A stretch of 64,000 bases of DNA, taken from Sisyra terminalis. Its lineage: Eukaryota > Arthropoda > Insecta > Neuroptera > Sisyridae. Position 1 is the first letter of the stretch. Each line of letters begins with the position of its first letter. Location: positions 13,472,001 through 13,536,000 of the forward strand of contig OY292276.1 in NCBI GenBank assembly GCA_958496175.1, given 5' to 3'. Made by a program: the position numbers and the translations under genes. The notes under the pieces are model-generated. The model saw only the letters and a list, made by a program, of their open reading frames with translations, was not told the DNA's origin and searched no databases. Positions 46,825-59,605 of this stretch are shown here, one piece after another.

Positions 46825-47084
46825 CTTATGTAGTACTTATACCAAATAGGCGATTTTAAATTTTGGTTCGTTTTTCAACAATCAAACTTTTTAAAATCTA
46901 TTTTATTTTATGAACCAATGGTTGTGATCTGGAGTAATTATATATTCGACTGAAAAGCATTAAGGTAGCAATTTTTGCCATATATTTCACTGTCAATTCA
47001 AATATAAAATCTTCGATACTAACTTTTTTTCGGTATTTAGAACAATTTGAAAACCAATTATTGTTATTGAAAGTAAATAAAATT
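46825..47084 (+). repeat. dispersed repeat copy B, right part
   Basis: Continues the match to copy A (15574-15830) after the LTR element. Confidence 0.8.
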
Positions 47085-47289
47085 CAATTAGATCTTTATT
47101 TATAAGGTTCAAAAACTCTGACACTTACAAAACATTTATCTCTCAAAGCGATGATACTTTCTTCAACCCCAACATAACTGTCCTAGTCCTCAAATTTCAG
47201 GCAAGTTGAATCTAAAAAAATATATTGATTTAAATTAATAAAACCAATCATACCATCGGACGAAGCTACATTAAGTAGTAACCTAAGAA

Positions 47290-49010
47290 CCATAGGCCGC
47301 AGCCCAATTTCATAGCAGTATAAATGGTTGCCGAATAACAACATTTTGTAAAAAAAAAACGTTACTTCCAAGGAATGCATTTACAGATAAGGATGAATTT
47401 TTGGACGATTTATAAAACACAAAACCCAAGAATTCATATGTGGAAAAAATTTGGTCCTGTGTGCAAAGGGACCCCCGCAATATCATTTCAAAGTTTCAAA
47501 AAAGTACAGTCTTCATGTGCAAAATAAATATATAAGGTCAGGAAAATTTTCCATTAAACGAACTTTATTTTAAATGTTTAATCATGTTTATAATTGTGTA
47601 ATCCTTATGAAGTGCACAATAATTTGATTTTACATGATATATTGCCGGAAAATATAACCGGGAAGATAAGACGATGATATTCCATATGAAAAAATTTGGT
47701 TTGAAATTTGCAAATTTCAAGGGATGCCTTTTCAATAAACGGCCGAGTTTTCTAAACGTATAAAGAAAAAAAGACATCAATTGATTAAAATTAAACAAAA
47801 ATTATTGTCCTGCGGGTAACAGAAAAACCACAAACCCATTTCAAAGTTTCAAAAAGGACAATTTCCAACAGCAAAATCAGGATATAAGGGTTGGTTCTTT
47901 TCGCTAAAACTGAGCTGAATTTTATTGATTGAATCATCCTTAACGAAGTTAACGAAAAATATTTTGTTTATACGGTTTAGTTTGAAGAAAAATAAAAACG
48001 GGAACTTAAGGAACTTTGAATCCAAGCGACTAATTTCGTTTAAAATTGGGCCATTTCAAGGGGGTGAATTTTCATTATGAGGCCTAGTTTTCGCAACTGA
48101 ATATAAATAAAGGACTTCAGGTGAATAGAATCGTGAAAAAATTTTCATCCTGTGGGTAACAGGACCATTTCATTTCAAACTCTCAAAAAGGACAATTTTT
48201 AACTGCAAAATAAGGATATAAGGGATGGTTAGTTTTACTTTTATTAAACTGATTATTATTGTCTGAATCATTTTCAACATAAGTAATTAAAAGTTTTAAT
48301 TTAAACGGTATTGTTTGCCGGGATATCAAAACGGGAAGTTAAGGAACTATGAATCCAAGCGACTAATTTCGTCATAATTGGGGCCATTTCAAGGGGGTGA
48401 CTTGTCACTATTAGGACTAGTTTTCGCTACAGAATATGAATAAAGGACTTCAGGTGAAAAGAAATGTGAAAAAAATTTCTTTCTGTGAGTGACAGGACAA
48501 TTACAACTCCATTTCAAACTCTCAAAATGGGATGGCTACTTGCACTTCTATTAAACTGTATATTATTAGTCGAATCATTCTCAACAAAGCTAAAATCAAT
48601 TTTTCATATTAACGGGGATGTTTGGCGGGATAGCAAAACGGGAAGTTCAGGAAATATAAATCCATGCCGCAAATTTCATCTGAAATGGGCTATTTCAAGG
48701 GGTAACTATTTATGATGAGGCCTTGTTTTCGGCTTATGAATTAAGTTCTTTTAGTGGATTCAAATATGAAAAAATCTCCGTTTGGGTAACATGACATCCA
48801 CAATTACATTTCTAGGTTTCAAAAAGGACAATTTTCAACTGTGAAATATGGATATATGGGACGGTTTTTTTCGCTAAAATTAAACTGAATTTTATCTATT
48901 GAATAATTTTTAACAATCATAACAAAAAATAGTTTGTTTAAATAGTTTAGTTTGCCGGAGAAATATAAACCAGAAATATAAGAAGTATTAACTTGCAATA
49001 AAGTTTCATT
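47290..49010 (-). repeat. satellite array, ~335-bp units, reverse
   Basis: Same satellite as 37019-38965 but reverse-complemented. The anchor ACGGGAA-type sequence recurs near 47657, 47998, 48331, 48638 and 48969 (spacings 341, 333, 307, 331). Units are more diverged at both edges. Minus-strand frames inside it are incidental. Confidence 0.82.
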
Positions 49011-50956
49011 AACGTCGTTTGAATTTCATTGTTTTTAAAGCGTGATTTTTCCTTATGACGTCATATTAGCAGATTATTAAACAATGGGCCATACATTTGT
49101 TGTTACGAGAAAAAAAAAACGCTATATGCAAGACTAAATTATTTTTAACAGACCGCATCAAAATTATTTACATTTTGTAGCTAGATTAGTAAGTTATTCA
49201 AAATTGGAAGTTATTGAGGTGAAAATGGATACAGCGATGTTACCCTGAAATTCTTGATTTTGGGAGAGTAACTTTTCCTAATAAAAGCATATTTTATCAA
49301 CGGACGAAGGTTACAAAAGTATTAAATACAAAATTTCTTTCATGATCATTTTTATAGAAAAACCGTTTAATAAAAGAAATTCGGTAATTGAGATTCACTT
49401 GACGAAGATTTATAGATCCATGGAAAATTGATTGCAATTTGAATCAACCGAGTGAATATTGAACTTAGACCTTTTTCAAATGACAGATTATTCAATGGAA
49501 CACACTTTGTTATGGCTTTATAAATATAATTGGTAAGTAAAAATAAAGCGCTTCAAAAAGGACTAAGAAATATTATTCCTTAGCTTGTGGTATATATTTA
49601 CAGACAAGGGTTTAACGCAGGTCAGTATTGAGCTTTACTGTTTTGTAAAAAAAAAATATATGTCGTTCACAGAGAATGTTTTCGGAATGCTTTGTAGTGG
49701 CATTCTTGAAAATTTGAAATAAATTTTTGAGTTAGAAAAAAAAAATCCTCTTTTGTCGATTCATGGTTCATCTATCGCCAGACAAATATTTGCTAAAATA
49801 TAATTATTGATATAATTGATGTTATTTTACAAAAGTGAAAAAAACATTGTCATTGTTATTTTGAAGATACTTATTACAAATCTTCCTACATATCAAATCT
49901 TAAGTAATTTAAAACAATAACTTAACATATTTATCAATGAAAATAAATTATCAACTATAATATTTCGAATTTTCATCTTATAACAAACTATTGTTTTAGT
50001 AATGAGATATTCACTCATAGCTACTCTTTTTTTTATTTTTTTTTTAATTTTCATTTCTCAACATCCCCGGTCGGAATGATGATTTAGTATTCAGAAATGG
50101 ATGAGAAAATCGATCATTTCCCTTTTAATTATTTTGCAGATATTTCAGTGAATGGTAGCATATGCTTAACGATGAAATTGTTTCAATTTCGAACGATAAT
50201 TCAATTATTACTAACAAGGTTACACGTAGTTGGGATTTTGATTTCTCTACAACTGGTTCATATTGATAGCGAGCTAATAAACACTCTATACGTATATATG
50301 TCCTCATTAAATCGTAATCCGAATACTAAATGCGTATGGCTAAATGAATTCTAACAAATACGTTACTCTATAGTGCGATAATATTAATTTAATTAGTGAT
50401 ATGCATTTAATTAAGTTGAAAGTTAATAAAAATGACGATTCTGTAATAAATAAAATTCGTAAATTTAAAATGTTAGTAAATTTTTTGTAGAGTAATTTTA
50501 AAGTTAATTTTCTTTATATGAAATCCTAAGAGATATGATTTTTGTTTATCACAAAAAAAAAGAATTCTTCTGATTCTAGCTTTAAGTTTTGAAAAAATAA
50601 ATTAACAAAAATAATTCACTCAAAGGATTCAAATCCAGCACTTATTTCCACCAGTTACTGCTATTTGTACTAATTCTTTGAAGTTCATTTATTTGAGAAT
50701 TTAGAAAATCAAGGAAAACTATCCATCCATCCCCATAAGTTTTAAACATCCAATGTAAAATTATCGATATTTACACAGTTCAGAATATCAAAGAAAATCA
50801 AAATTACGAAAACAATGGTCACAGAAGTTTAATTTCTAAAGTAAAACAGATAGTTGTCCAAAATGATATAAGGAATTCAATTAAAAGATGATAAAGCTAC
50901 TCTTTACTATGCCAATGAGGTAGGAATTCAATAAATTTTGACAAGGTATTTACAAC
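49011..50956. other. intergenic, no firm gene
   Basis: No gene is called. A weak two-exon frame near 49500-49731 is discussed among the rejected items. Confidence 0.45.
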
Positions 50957-51735
50957 TTCAGCCAATCAAAGCTGTGTGATTGAAAATCAGTCGAAGTACT
51001 AAGCAGAAAATACAGAGTAGGCGTTTCTACTAATAGCCAATCATAGCTGGATGATCAAAAATCAGTGGGAAAACCTTGAGGAAAACGTAGTTAGCGCGTT
51101 CCAAGCAATGGCCATTTTCAGCTGGATGATCGAAAGTAAGTGGAAGAGCCCTGCATTAAACATAGAGATGGCGTTTTCATCTCAGTAAGATGATCGAAAA
51201 TCAGTGCAATACCCTTGAAAAAACCATAAGGTGGGCGTTCCCTTTAACAGTAATTTATTGCAGATTGATCGAAAATCAGTGAATGAACCTTGAAGAAAAC
51301 AATAAGAAGGTGTCCCTATAATAACCAACCACAGCTGTATGGTAGAAATTCATTGGTAAATCCAAGCATAGAATACTACGAAAGTGATTCCGCTAACTGC
51401 CAATTGCAGCTGTGTGATTGAAAGTCAGTAGTAAATCAAGCATAAATCATTGCAAAGACGTACACATCTTCAGCCAATGACAGTTGTGTTATTGATATCA
51501 ATGGATGAACAAAGCAGAAAACACAGACAGGGCGTTTCTATGAACAGCCATTCCCATCGTATTGATCGTAAATCTGTAATGCAACCTTGAAGAAAACAGT
51601 AATAAGACATTCCTTCCAAAAGCCAACCACAGCTGTCTGATCGAAATTCATTGGAAGAACTATGCATACAACACAACGAGGGAGTTCCCACCAACTGCCA
51701 ATTGTAGTTGTGTGATCGATAATCGATAAATGGTT
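50957..51735. repeat. minisatellite, 11 units of ~75 bp
   Basis: The anchor TGATCGAAAATCAG or variants recurs near 50977, 51052, 51127, 51191, 51266, 51339, 51415, 51489, 51563, 51638 and 51713. The period is 73-76 bp except one 64-bp step. Most units carry a CCAAT-like block followed by CAGCTG within CACAGCTGTGTGAT. No frame runs through the array, so it is not coding. Confidence 0.87.
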
Positions 51736-51807
51736 ATAAATCGGATCCTTTAATTAAATATTTATATGTTCTTTTTTAAGATTTTGAAAAATCAACATAT
51801 TTTAAGT

Positions 51808-51993
51808 CAGGGGTGGCCAACCCAAATGGTATTGCGGGTTACTTTGGAAATCCATCATAACTCCGCGGGCCACCATTGAAGCTATATCTCAAATTCTCCA
51901 TATTAAATTTTCACCACTTTGGTCAATATCAATTGTAAAAATTTTATAAAAGTCTGATGCATTTCGCGGGTTTGCCACCCTTGACAACCTCTG
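51808..51993. mobile_element. hAT MITE
   Basis: The left end is CAGGGGTGGCCAACCC and the right end's complement is CAGAGGTTGTCAAGGGTGGC. Flanks TTTTAAGT and ATTTAAAT match at 6 of 8 positions. 186 bp, non-coding, with GCGGG subterminal blocks. Confidence 0.7.
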
Positions 51994-52043
51994 ATTTAAA
52001 TAAACAATGAATAATCTAACCTTCATTTTTTATTATTTTTTTA

Positions 52044-52389
52044 TAATTGTATGCTCTACAAAAGTGCCTATTGCTGCAAAATCGTAATTTACACGGGCAA
52101 GGTAGTACGGGTCACTAAACCTAGATTTTTCATAGATTTTTCGTTTTTCTTTCAGAAACTCTTGAATTACAAGACCTACAGAAAAAATGTAAATATCAAA
52201 TTTATAGAAAATTTAATTTCCTACAAAAAAGTTCTTGAAAACCAAATTGCTAAGATCGATATTTCTCGAGATATTGAGCCTTGAATTTCTCTTACTATAA
52301 AATTTTTACGGATTATTGAGTAAAATTTAAGAAAATATTGATTTTTTATTCCTTATTAAAAATAGGCACTTTTGTAGAGCATACAATTG
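52044..52389. repeat. MITE-like fold-back with ~25-bp inverted ends
   Basis: AATTGTATGCTCTACAAAAG at the left is mirrored by CTTTTGTAGAGCATACAATT at the right. The interior holds no supported gene. Related sequence continues to about 52640 and recurs near 34230-34620. Confidence 0.72.
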
Positions 52390-52639
52390 TAAAAAAATCC
52401 CGACTTTGAGCGAAGCGATACCATAAAATGCCGCTGAGCTATAAAAATTTAAAAAAAATATCAAAGTTTACGTGTATTTTAAATGGAAAATATTCACACG
52501 CTGTGAGCGAGTACTTAATATTAATATTAAGAGCTCAAACTTTCAGGGAATTTTTTTTGAAGTATTTCCAACAAAATTTCGGCATAGGAGCAAAAGAAAA
52601 AATAGTCCCAAAAAAAAAAACATCGTAATGAGGATATTT

Positions 52640-54235
52640 ATCAGAAACAAATCAAACCATGTCTGCTTTCAGTCATTAATACTGTATAATGTATATTTGT
52701 ATATGGTATATAATATGTATAAAGGAAATGATTATTCTGCCACTTTGCCTGCTATAAAAAAGTGCTTAAAACGAATTAGTCGCTGCTTAAATGATTGCTT
52801 TGATGAATATTTAATAAAGAGTATGGTGTAAAATAATTTTGGGGTTGCCTGATTTTTCTTCATTTTTGGATCATTAATAAATGAACCATAAAATAACGTA
52901 AACTGATCAAAGGATATAAAAGCTTTTGTAGATATTTGGTTTTTGAAGAAATATTTTTTTTGTACTAAAGTAAGCATTGAGTAAAATGTGAATTCTATTT
53001 TGCTAAATAAGAATAATACTGCAGGAAAAATAATTACTGTACTGTGCATTCAAACAAACCGCTCAAGTGTGTTAAGACCAGGCAAAATGAAATCGCATGT
53101 TTATTTGTTAAATTGGAAAATGTAAATTTACGCAAAGAAATCACTTTTCCGATTATATTTAATTATGTGCACAGATATAGCGAGGGAAATTGAATAGAGT
53201 AAACAAAGTTTGTACAAGTTCAAAAGTCATTTGAGGACATGTTGGTAGCGTTGACAATTTCGCTCACAATTGGGAGTGAAGTTTCCGCTACAAACCACAA
53301 ACTTGTGTCTACATTTATATGCAAATGATGCTTCAATTGACATTCCGCGAGTTCTTGTACCGCACATAAGAATAATAAACAAGTTCAATTACCCTCAAAA
53401 TTAGATCAATAACAACGAGCAATCTGAAAGCATTAATATTGTTTTAGTATAGGTATAAATCCAATAAAATGTGTCATACTCGTACCATGCACGTACCATT
53501 TAATCAGTGAAATTGAAATTGTAACGTCTACAAAATTTAATCGAATAAAAATATTTTTATTTTTATTGTGATTTTCATTCCCCTACTTGTCTTAACAATT
53601 TTCGATGTTTCAATTTGAAGAACACTTTTTTCAGATGTTTTTCTTAAGAGTTTCAAGTGCTTTTGAATGTTGGAAGTATAAAGAGGATTTTTTTTTTGTG
53701 ATGCGATGAAATTTTGTTGAACAGAAACTTTTGATGCCCGAGAACGATTTCTTCTAAAAATAACATTGCAACATTGCAAGCTTTGATGAGGTGGAAAACC
53801 AAAAAAGACAATTATATAAATGATGAATTGGTTTGTAAAATGATACCAAAATAATGAGCCAATTGCAATGCGGTACTTTTAATGAGACTTAAAAAAATTG
53901 TTTAGCATTTATTAAGAAAATTAAATGATTTTTTTTTCGTTTTCCACAAAATTAAAATTATTTAATACTATGAATTCTAAAGACGAATAAAAGTTTTGAC
54001 AAGTTTTGATCACTAATTTATAGTTTTCATGTAAGAAAATTTCCCCACGAAGGTGGAAGAGAGGCAAAAGAGCGATAGAAAATAGGGTATTTTTAAAATT
54101 TTTCAAAAATTTTCAATTATCTTAGTTTAGTGCAAAATTGCTAGGTCTATCGTCCAAAGTATGGAAGGATCGCGATATATTAAAAGCCACTAAAATTGGA
54201 TTGGTTATTAAGTTAGCTTTTTCTATCTTCTTCTT
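52640..54235. other. intergenic, no firm gene
   Basis: Open frames on both strands (52472-52831 plus, 53537-53779 minus) have no ATG with signal, domain or splice support. 53200-53400 is a unique, less AT-rich stretch. Confidence 0.4.
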
Positions 54236-54645
54236 CGCTTCGGAAACTTAGACTCCCCGTGCAGCTATTCGGCGACGAATTGATACCTTCAAAATGTGGG
54301 TCTGGAGGAGAATGCTGCGGATTCCATGGATGGCTAAAAGAACAAATGTCTGTATCTTGAACGAAGTTAGGTCAGTCCAAAGACTCTCTTTACTGACGAA
54401 TGGACGAATCCTCAGGTTTTTCGGGCATATCGGGCGTCACGAAACCATGGAAAAGATGATAGTTCAAGAACGACCTGTAGAGAAAAGAAAACGAGGGCGA
54501 TCTCCAACCCGTTAAATAGAAGTTGAGAAAAAGCTTGTTAATTCGAGTTTAGTGACCGCAGCATGGCAAGCAGAAGAACGAAATCGCTGGAGAAGAACCA
54601 TCCAGCAGATTCTAAGAAATCTTGAATTTCCCGAGTGGCAGTAAT
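54236..54645 (+). pseudogene. RTE-like LINE C-terminal fragment
   Basis: Translation reads MWVWRRMLRIPWMAKRTN, ILRFFGHIGRHETMEKMIV and KRKRGRSPTR, then, after one stop, AWQAEERNRWRRTIQQIL. This is the conserved C-terminus of the RTE-type endonuclease/reverse transcriptase. The catalytic parts are missing, so this is a 5'-truncated copy. Confidence 0.8.
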
Positions 54646-55191
54646 TTTCCATTTTGAGCAATATACATCGGCAGCAAAGTTTGGATTAAAAAGAAGTGCT
54701 CAAAAGATGGCACATGAAATTAAATTCATTAAATATTTATCAAATTTCCTCAAATGATTTCCCAGAAAAGTAACCTTGGTTTTGATCAATTTTTTTTTCA
54801 GTATCGTGATACCTTCTAAAACAGAGTTAGAAATAGCTAAAAAATAAAATTGACCACTTCACGAATTGCGAAAATTTAAAAGAAATATAGTTTCCAGCTA
54901 TTGTGAAAAAGTAATAAAAACTTGAGAACTTTTTCTTGCTTTGAGTTACTTGAATATCCAATCATCAAAAGGATTGAGTTTAAATAATTTAAAAATATTT
55001 TTTTCCAAGAAGAATATTTTCAAATTTGGTTAAGATATAGACAAAATTTTTAACAGTTAAAAAAGGTATAAATTTCTTATTCTTTCTTAGTCGTGGAAAC
55101 AAGATTTTTCTATGATATTTACATAAATTGATAAAAAAAAATCCAATAACTATTTAACAACTAGTTTATGTAACAATCGTAGAACGATATT
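54646..55191. other. intergenic, no gene seen
   Basis: AT-rich DNA between the LINE tail and a hAT MITE. Confidence 0.5.
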
Positions 55192-55199
55192 GTTGCAGA

Positions 55200-55476
55200 C
55201 AAGAGCGGATTCAGGATTTTTTCTGGGAGAGGGGCACAATATCATCTTTCATTTGCAAGAGCGTGAAATGGATCACAAAAAATTCGCAATTCCATCCAGA
55301 AATAGACTACAGTTTCACTAATGTTCTTTCTGTTATTTTGTTCATATATTTTCACAATTTTAATAATTTGATTTGTTTCTAAGTATTTACTGTTATGGAA
55401 TCTCCACAGTATATTAAAATATTCCGGGGGTGGGGGGTGTCACGCGCCCCCGTGCCCCCTCTTAAATCCGCCCTTG
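55200..55476. mobile_element. hAT MITE with perfect 8-bp duplication
   Basis: The left end CAAGAGCGGATT and the right end AATCCGCCCTTG are inverted. The flank GTTGCAGA is identical on both sides (55192-55199 and 55477-55484). The right subterminal region is very GC-rich. Non-coding. Confidence 0.88.
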
Positions 55477-55484
55477 GTTGCAGA

Positions 55485-55919
55485 CTTAGGATATTCGAAA
55501 GTACTAACAATAAGATGGAAGATGGACGGAAGACGTTATAGAAATCTCTCCGTGGGATTAGAAAGAGATAGAAATCATTCAAATCCATGAGAAATGCCTG
55601 GAACAATCTGGAAACTTCCAGGACGCAGAAGATAGTTTTATAAATAAGACGATCGATCGTTGTCAGAACAGTTACGATCATTAATGAGTTACTAATCAGT
55701 TAACAGTTAGGATCAGTACAAAATTCGAAATAAATCGTAACAATTGTAAAAATAAATAAATAAGAGTGTAATAATTAACGTAAGTGTATTAAAAGAAATG
55801 ATGTTATTGTAATATGTCCTGAGACAAATCCTAACGAACCCATCAAAATAAATAAAATAGCCGAAAAAACGTAACAATACACAATTAGATCACTGAATAT
55901 GTTAAGTTGAATTTTAGTA
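55485..55919. other. intergenic, no gene seen
   Basis: Short spacer between two elements without supported features. Confidence 0.45.
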
Positions 55920-56490
55920 GAATTTTCGGTATAAGCTTGGATCAGGAACGTCGAGAGTTTCAGAACTGAAGAGAACCATTTCGAATGGTTTCGATATTAT
56001 TCCTGTACGTATTGTTCACTCGAATGCAATTTGTACGTAAACTTTGACATATATTCAAACTAATATTAATCTGTTAATCAGTGTAAAAAAAGGCTCAAGT
56101 CTATTTTAGCACACCCACAATCTGGCAACGTTGCACTTTCGACTTTGTTTTTAATTTAATTCGCGATTAAATCGGTTCATAATGGAAATTTAGCCACAAA
56201 AAAGAGAATGATACCATATTAGAATTGAATTAAAAAAATATCGCGAATTTAATTAAAAATAAAGTCGAAAATGCAACGTTCCAGATTACGGGTCTGCTGA
56301 AATGGACTTGAGACGAAAATTTATTTTACATATTATAATATTAATATATATTTGAAAATAACCGTCGATTCATCATTTCTGGCATGTCAAAGTTTACGTA
56401 CAAATTGCATTCGAGTGAGCAAAACAAAATAGTTCTCTTCAGTTCTGAAAATTTCGACGTTTCTGATCCAAGCTTATACCGAAATTTCCG
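55920..56490. repeat. large fold-back element, ~250-bp arms
   Basis: The left arm has TTCGGTATAAGCTTGGATCA and, further in, TCACTCGAATGCAATTTGTA and GCAACGTTGCACTTTCGACT. Their reverse complements appear in the opposite order in the right arm, ending GCTTATACCGAAATT. The centre is near 56190. No coding region; probably a non-autonomous DNA element. Confidence 0.85.
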
Positions 56491-58861
56491 TATGATTGAA
56501 TACCTGAAGGTCTAGAAACCTAAATATTAAAATATATACATTTTTTTAATTTAACAATTGCATTGAAAAGAAAATTATAAATGAAGTTAAAGCGCTGAAA
56601 AATAAAAAAAAGTTTATGTTTGTAGGAACAAGTTATGAACATAGAGAGAAAAGAAAACCAGTACATAATATTTAGGAACAATTTTATTTGTTGTTGAGTT
56701 GTTTGACTATTTGGAAAATTATTAATTTTATGCGTCGTGTTGTATTTGGCAAGTGTTTTGTATTTGAGCTCCAGCACAATAGAATTAATATAAGCACCAG
56801 TATTTCATGTAATTGTCTAAAGCTTTTCAACGATAAATAGAATTAAAGTTGTGCTCAGATCTTATTTTTGGTTGCAGTGTAGCTGACACAGTGAACTATT
56901 TCGAGGATAAATCTATATGCCGCTAAAGTTGTATGTTCCGGTCATATTCAGACGCCATTTATTTATTAGGATTTCTTGTCGTTTGCATCAAGTTTTCCCA
57001 TTATTCTCTCTTACTTTCATAACAATTTTGTATCTTGTTAGTTACAGTACACATCCTCATTAATTCTTAGCATCAAACTTCTGCAAAGAATTTTTAATAA
57101 AATACATATAAAAAAGGAAACATTGAAGAAATGGAAAGATAAAGTTGAAATTCCTGTATAATGTCGAGATTAATAAAAAGCTTTTAATTCAACACTGAAA
57201 CCATTGTTGTATGAAAGCTAAAGCAAAAAAAAAACAAGAGATAAGATAGTCTCGTAAACCTGTACAGAAGGTTGCTCGGTATGAAGATCTATTTACCTCT
57301 TGCATAGAAAATGCATTCATTCGTATGGCTGTGTACTGAGAAAAACTCACGTTTTTCCCAAAGTTATTCATTCCGACACTCTGTAACTTGTCTACGGCGC
57401 CACTATCAGAGAGCTTTAATAGTGTTTAATGACGTCATTAGAGATCGTTCTTTAAGATATTGACTGCTTGCTCATACAAATATCAACTTACCGTTTTAAA
57501 ACAACCACAAAGAAAAAGAACGAATTCCAAGAGTATCATAAAAACTTATTTTATTTTTGAGAGAAACTATTATTAGTATATTATCACAAGACTTAAACAT
57601 CGAAAAAGCTCATAAGGGAATTTTGTTTAACATAATTTTTCGGTAATGTTTGTTGCAAAACTAACTATTCAACAAAGTTTAAATTTGATGACTGCCCACG
57701 ATTTCCATTCTGGAAAATATTTCCAATCAAATTGACAATAAGTTTTTGACGTTGAAAAATAATTGAAGCTAAAAACTGAACATTTTTGCATAGGAAATCC
57801 ATTTGATAGACCAAAACTTATTCATAAGTAATCTCGTAAATACATTTGAAGAAAATACTTTAATTTATTGAATGTTTTAATTCACAAACTATGAATTATA
57901 AATCTATTTTTTAGAAGCAAATGACTAAAGATAAACTTATATAAGAAAGCAAAGTGTTTTGGTTTTTGATAAGTTTTGAAATATGTTACATTTTTGGTAT
58001 TGAATAACATATTTTTTTTCAGTGACATATTTTTGCGAAGTCAATTTTGGTTTAAAGAAAATCAGCGTAAAATTTGCCTTTGGTGGTTGATTATAACTTT
58101 GTGAAAGCTGACCTAATAATTAATACATACTTAAACTTATTTGAAACTTTAATTTTCTATTTATATATTTGAAGAAGCAAAAATTGAATACAAATATTTT
58201 TAACATTTCTAAAATGAAAGCATAGTTTCAAATAATTAAGCGTAAGTATTGAACAAAGTAATATTAATATCAAAACTCAGAAATTATTCAGACCAAAATC
58301 CAAACATAATAGTCATAAATTTGGTCAACTGCCTTTTGAGGAAACCGAAGGGTAGAATGATCAAGCTGGGATCAGTCGCTGGTATACCTTCCTATCTTGA
58401 TTTCCTTTCCCAATAATTGTGGAAGTCAGTGAAAAATTCGGGAGGATCTATTGATTTTGTAAATCATGAGTGGTATACGATAGACTTCTCAATTAAATAT
58501 AGAGTAATTCTTCTATGTAAATCATTTACAAATCATATTTTTATTGCAAAATGAAAGACACTTACAATACTCAACATCGGAGGTCGGCAACCCCAATGCA
58601 TTGACGTGCCATTAAACAAATAATTAAAACTACTGAATATTAAAATTTTCACCAAAGCAAAAACCAAAACTTTTCTAATATATATCAAGGATTGCCAATT
58701 TTTCTGTATATAAAATCTAATTTTTATCTTAGAAGTGTATCGTGATCGACTTGTTTTCATAAGCCTAGTCTATGGCGGAACAAAGGGTGAGAAATGCATA
58801 ATATGTTGCATATACACTGTGTTTCAGTTTCAAGTGCATTCCAGCAAAGTAAGGGCAGCTA
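56491..58861. other. intergenic, no firm gene
   Basis: Mostly AT-rich. A 60-codon ATG frame on the minus strand (57189-57371) has no supporting motif. At about 58574-58615 GGAGGTCGGCAACCCC resembles a lone hAT terminus. Confidence 0.4.
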
Positions 58862-59605
58862 GGTTTTTTTTTTCTTTCCTTTGAACTGGGGGCCTCTCAT
58901 GCGAATTCCTCTGCGCTGCGTCCTAAAAGGACTATTGCGCCCCAGTTTAATTTCAGTTCCAGTTGGTCAGGTCTGCTTCTGATATAAATCTCAGCAGACA
59001 GTCAACTGGATCTCTGTGTATGTTCCCCAGCTCATGTCCGGGTGGACCAAGCGAGTTGAGACGACTTTGAGTCATGGCTGGGCAGTCAAATAGTACGTAA
59101 TAGGCAGTTTCATCTTCCACGCCACATTTCCTGCAAGCTGCTGACTCTGTGTTCTTCCCTATAGTTTGGAGATGTTTCCTCAAATTGCAGTGTCCTGTTC
59201 ATAGGCCTACCAGCGTTTTGATGTCCTTCCTTCTTAGATTTAGAAGTCTTTTGTTATGTTCTTTCAAAGGTTTCTTTATCATGACCTTTGAGAACTTGCC
59301 TCCTGCATAGTTATTCCATGATTTTATTTGTTCATTCTGCGTCCTTTCAGCTATTCTACCCAGTGTTATGCACTTTGGTAGGCCTATAGCCGGCTCTGGA
59401 CCCATGAATGACATTCTTGAATCCGCCTTTGCGAGTTCGTCTGCCTCTTCGTTGCCTTTGATACCAGAGGGCAGATAGGTAAATATACAATGTTCAGAAA
59501 TATTTCTGATTTTTAAAATCATTTGATAAGTTTTTGAGACATACGCTCCTGAAAAAATTAAATTTCTGGATCCAACTTTTGATAGTAGCATTCTGTATAT
59601 GCAGT
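58862..59605 (-). pseudogene. Jockey-superfamily LINE 3' end (RNase H and zinc-finger tail)
   Basis: Minus strand: an RNase H end with SGIKGNEEADELAKADS, then PLKEHNKRLLNLRRKDIKTL. After a frame break come RKHLQTIGKNTESAACRKCG and AYYVLFDCPAMTQSRLNSLG, the CCHC-type C-terminal region, up to a stop at 58953. A ~90-bp 3' UTR ends in an A-rich run near 58865. The 5' part (endonuclease, RT) is missing, as in a typical 5'-truncated insertion. Confidence 0.82.

Noticed and set aside
49495..49731. Two-exon frame: ATG exon ending at a GTAAGT donor near 49532, TTCCTTAG acceptor near 49583, then 50 open codons
   Set aside because: The first exon is not a clear signal peptide, the second runs through a homopolymer A tract, and the composition looks random. 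Splice motifs alone are not enough.
52472..53049. Overlapping open frames on both strands
   Set aside because: They overlap each other and a repeat relic. No conserved motif.
53537..53880. About 115 open codons on the minus strand ending at 53537
   Set aside because: No ATG, no recognisable domain, and a faint TM7-like look that does not fit a receptor signature. Chance length for this base composition.
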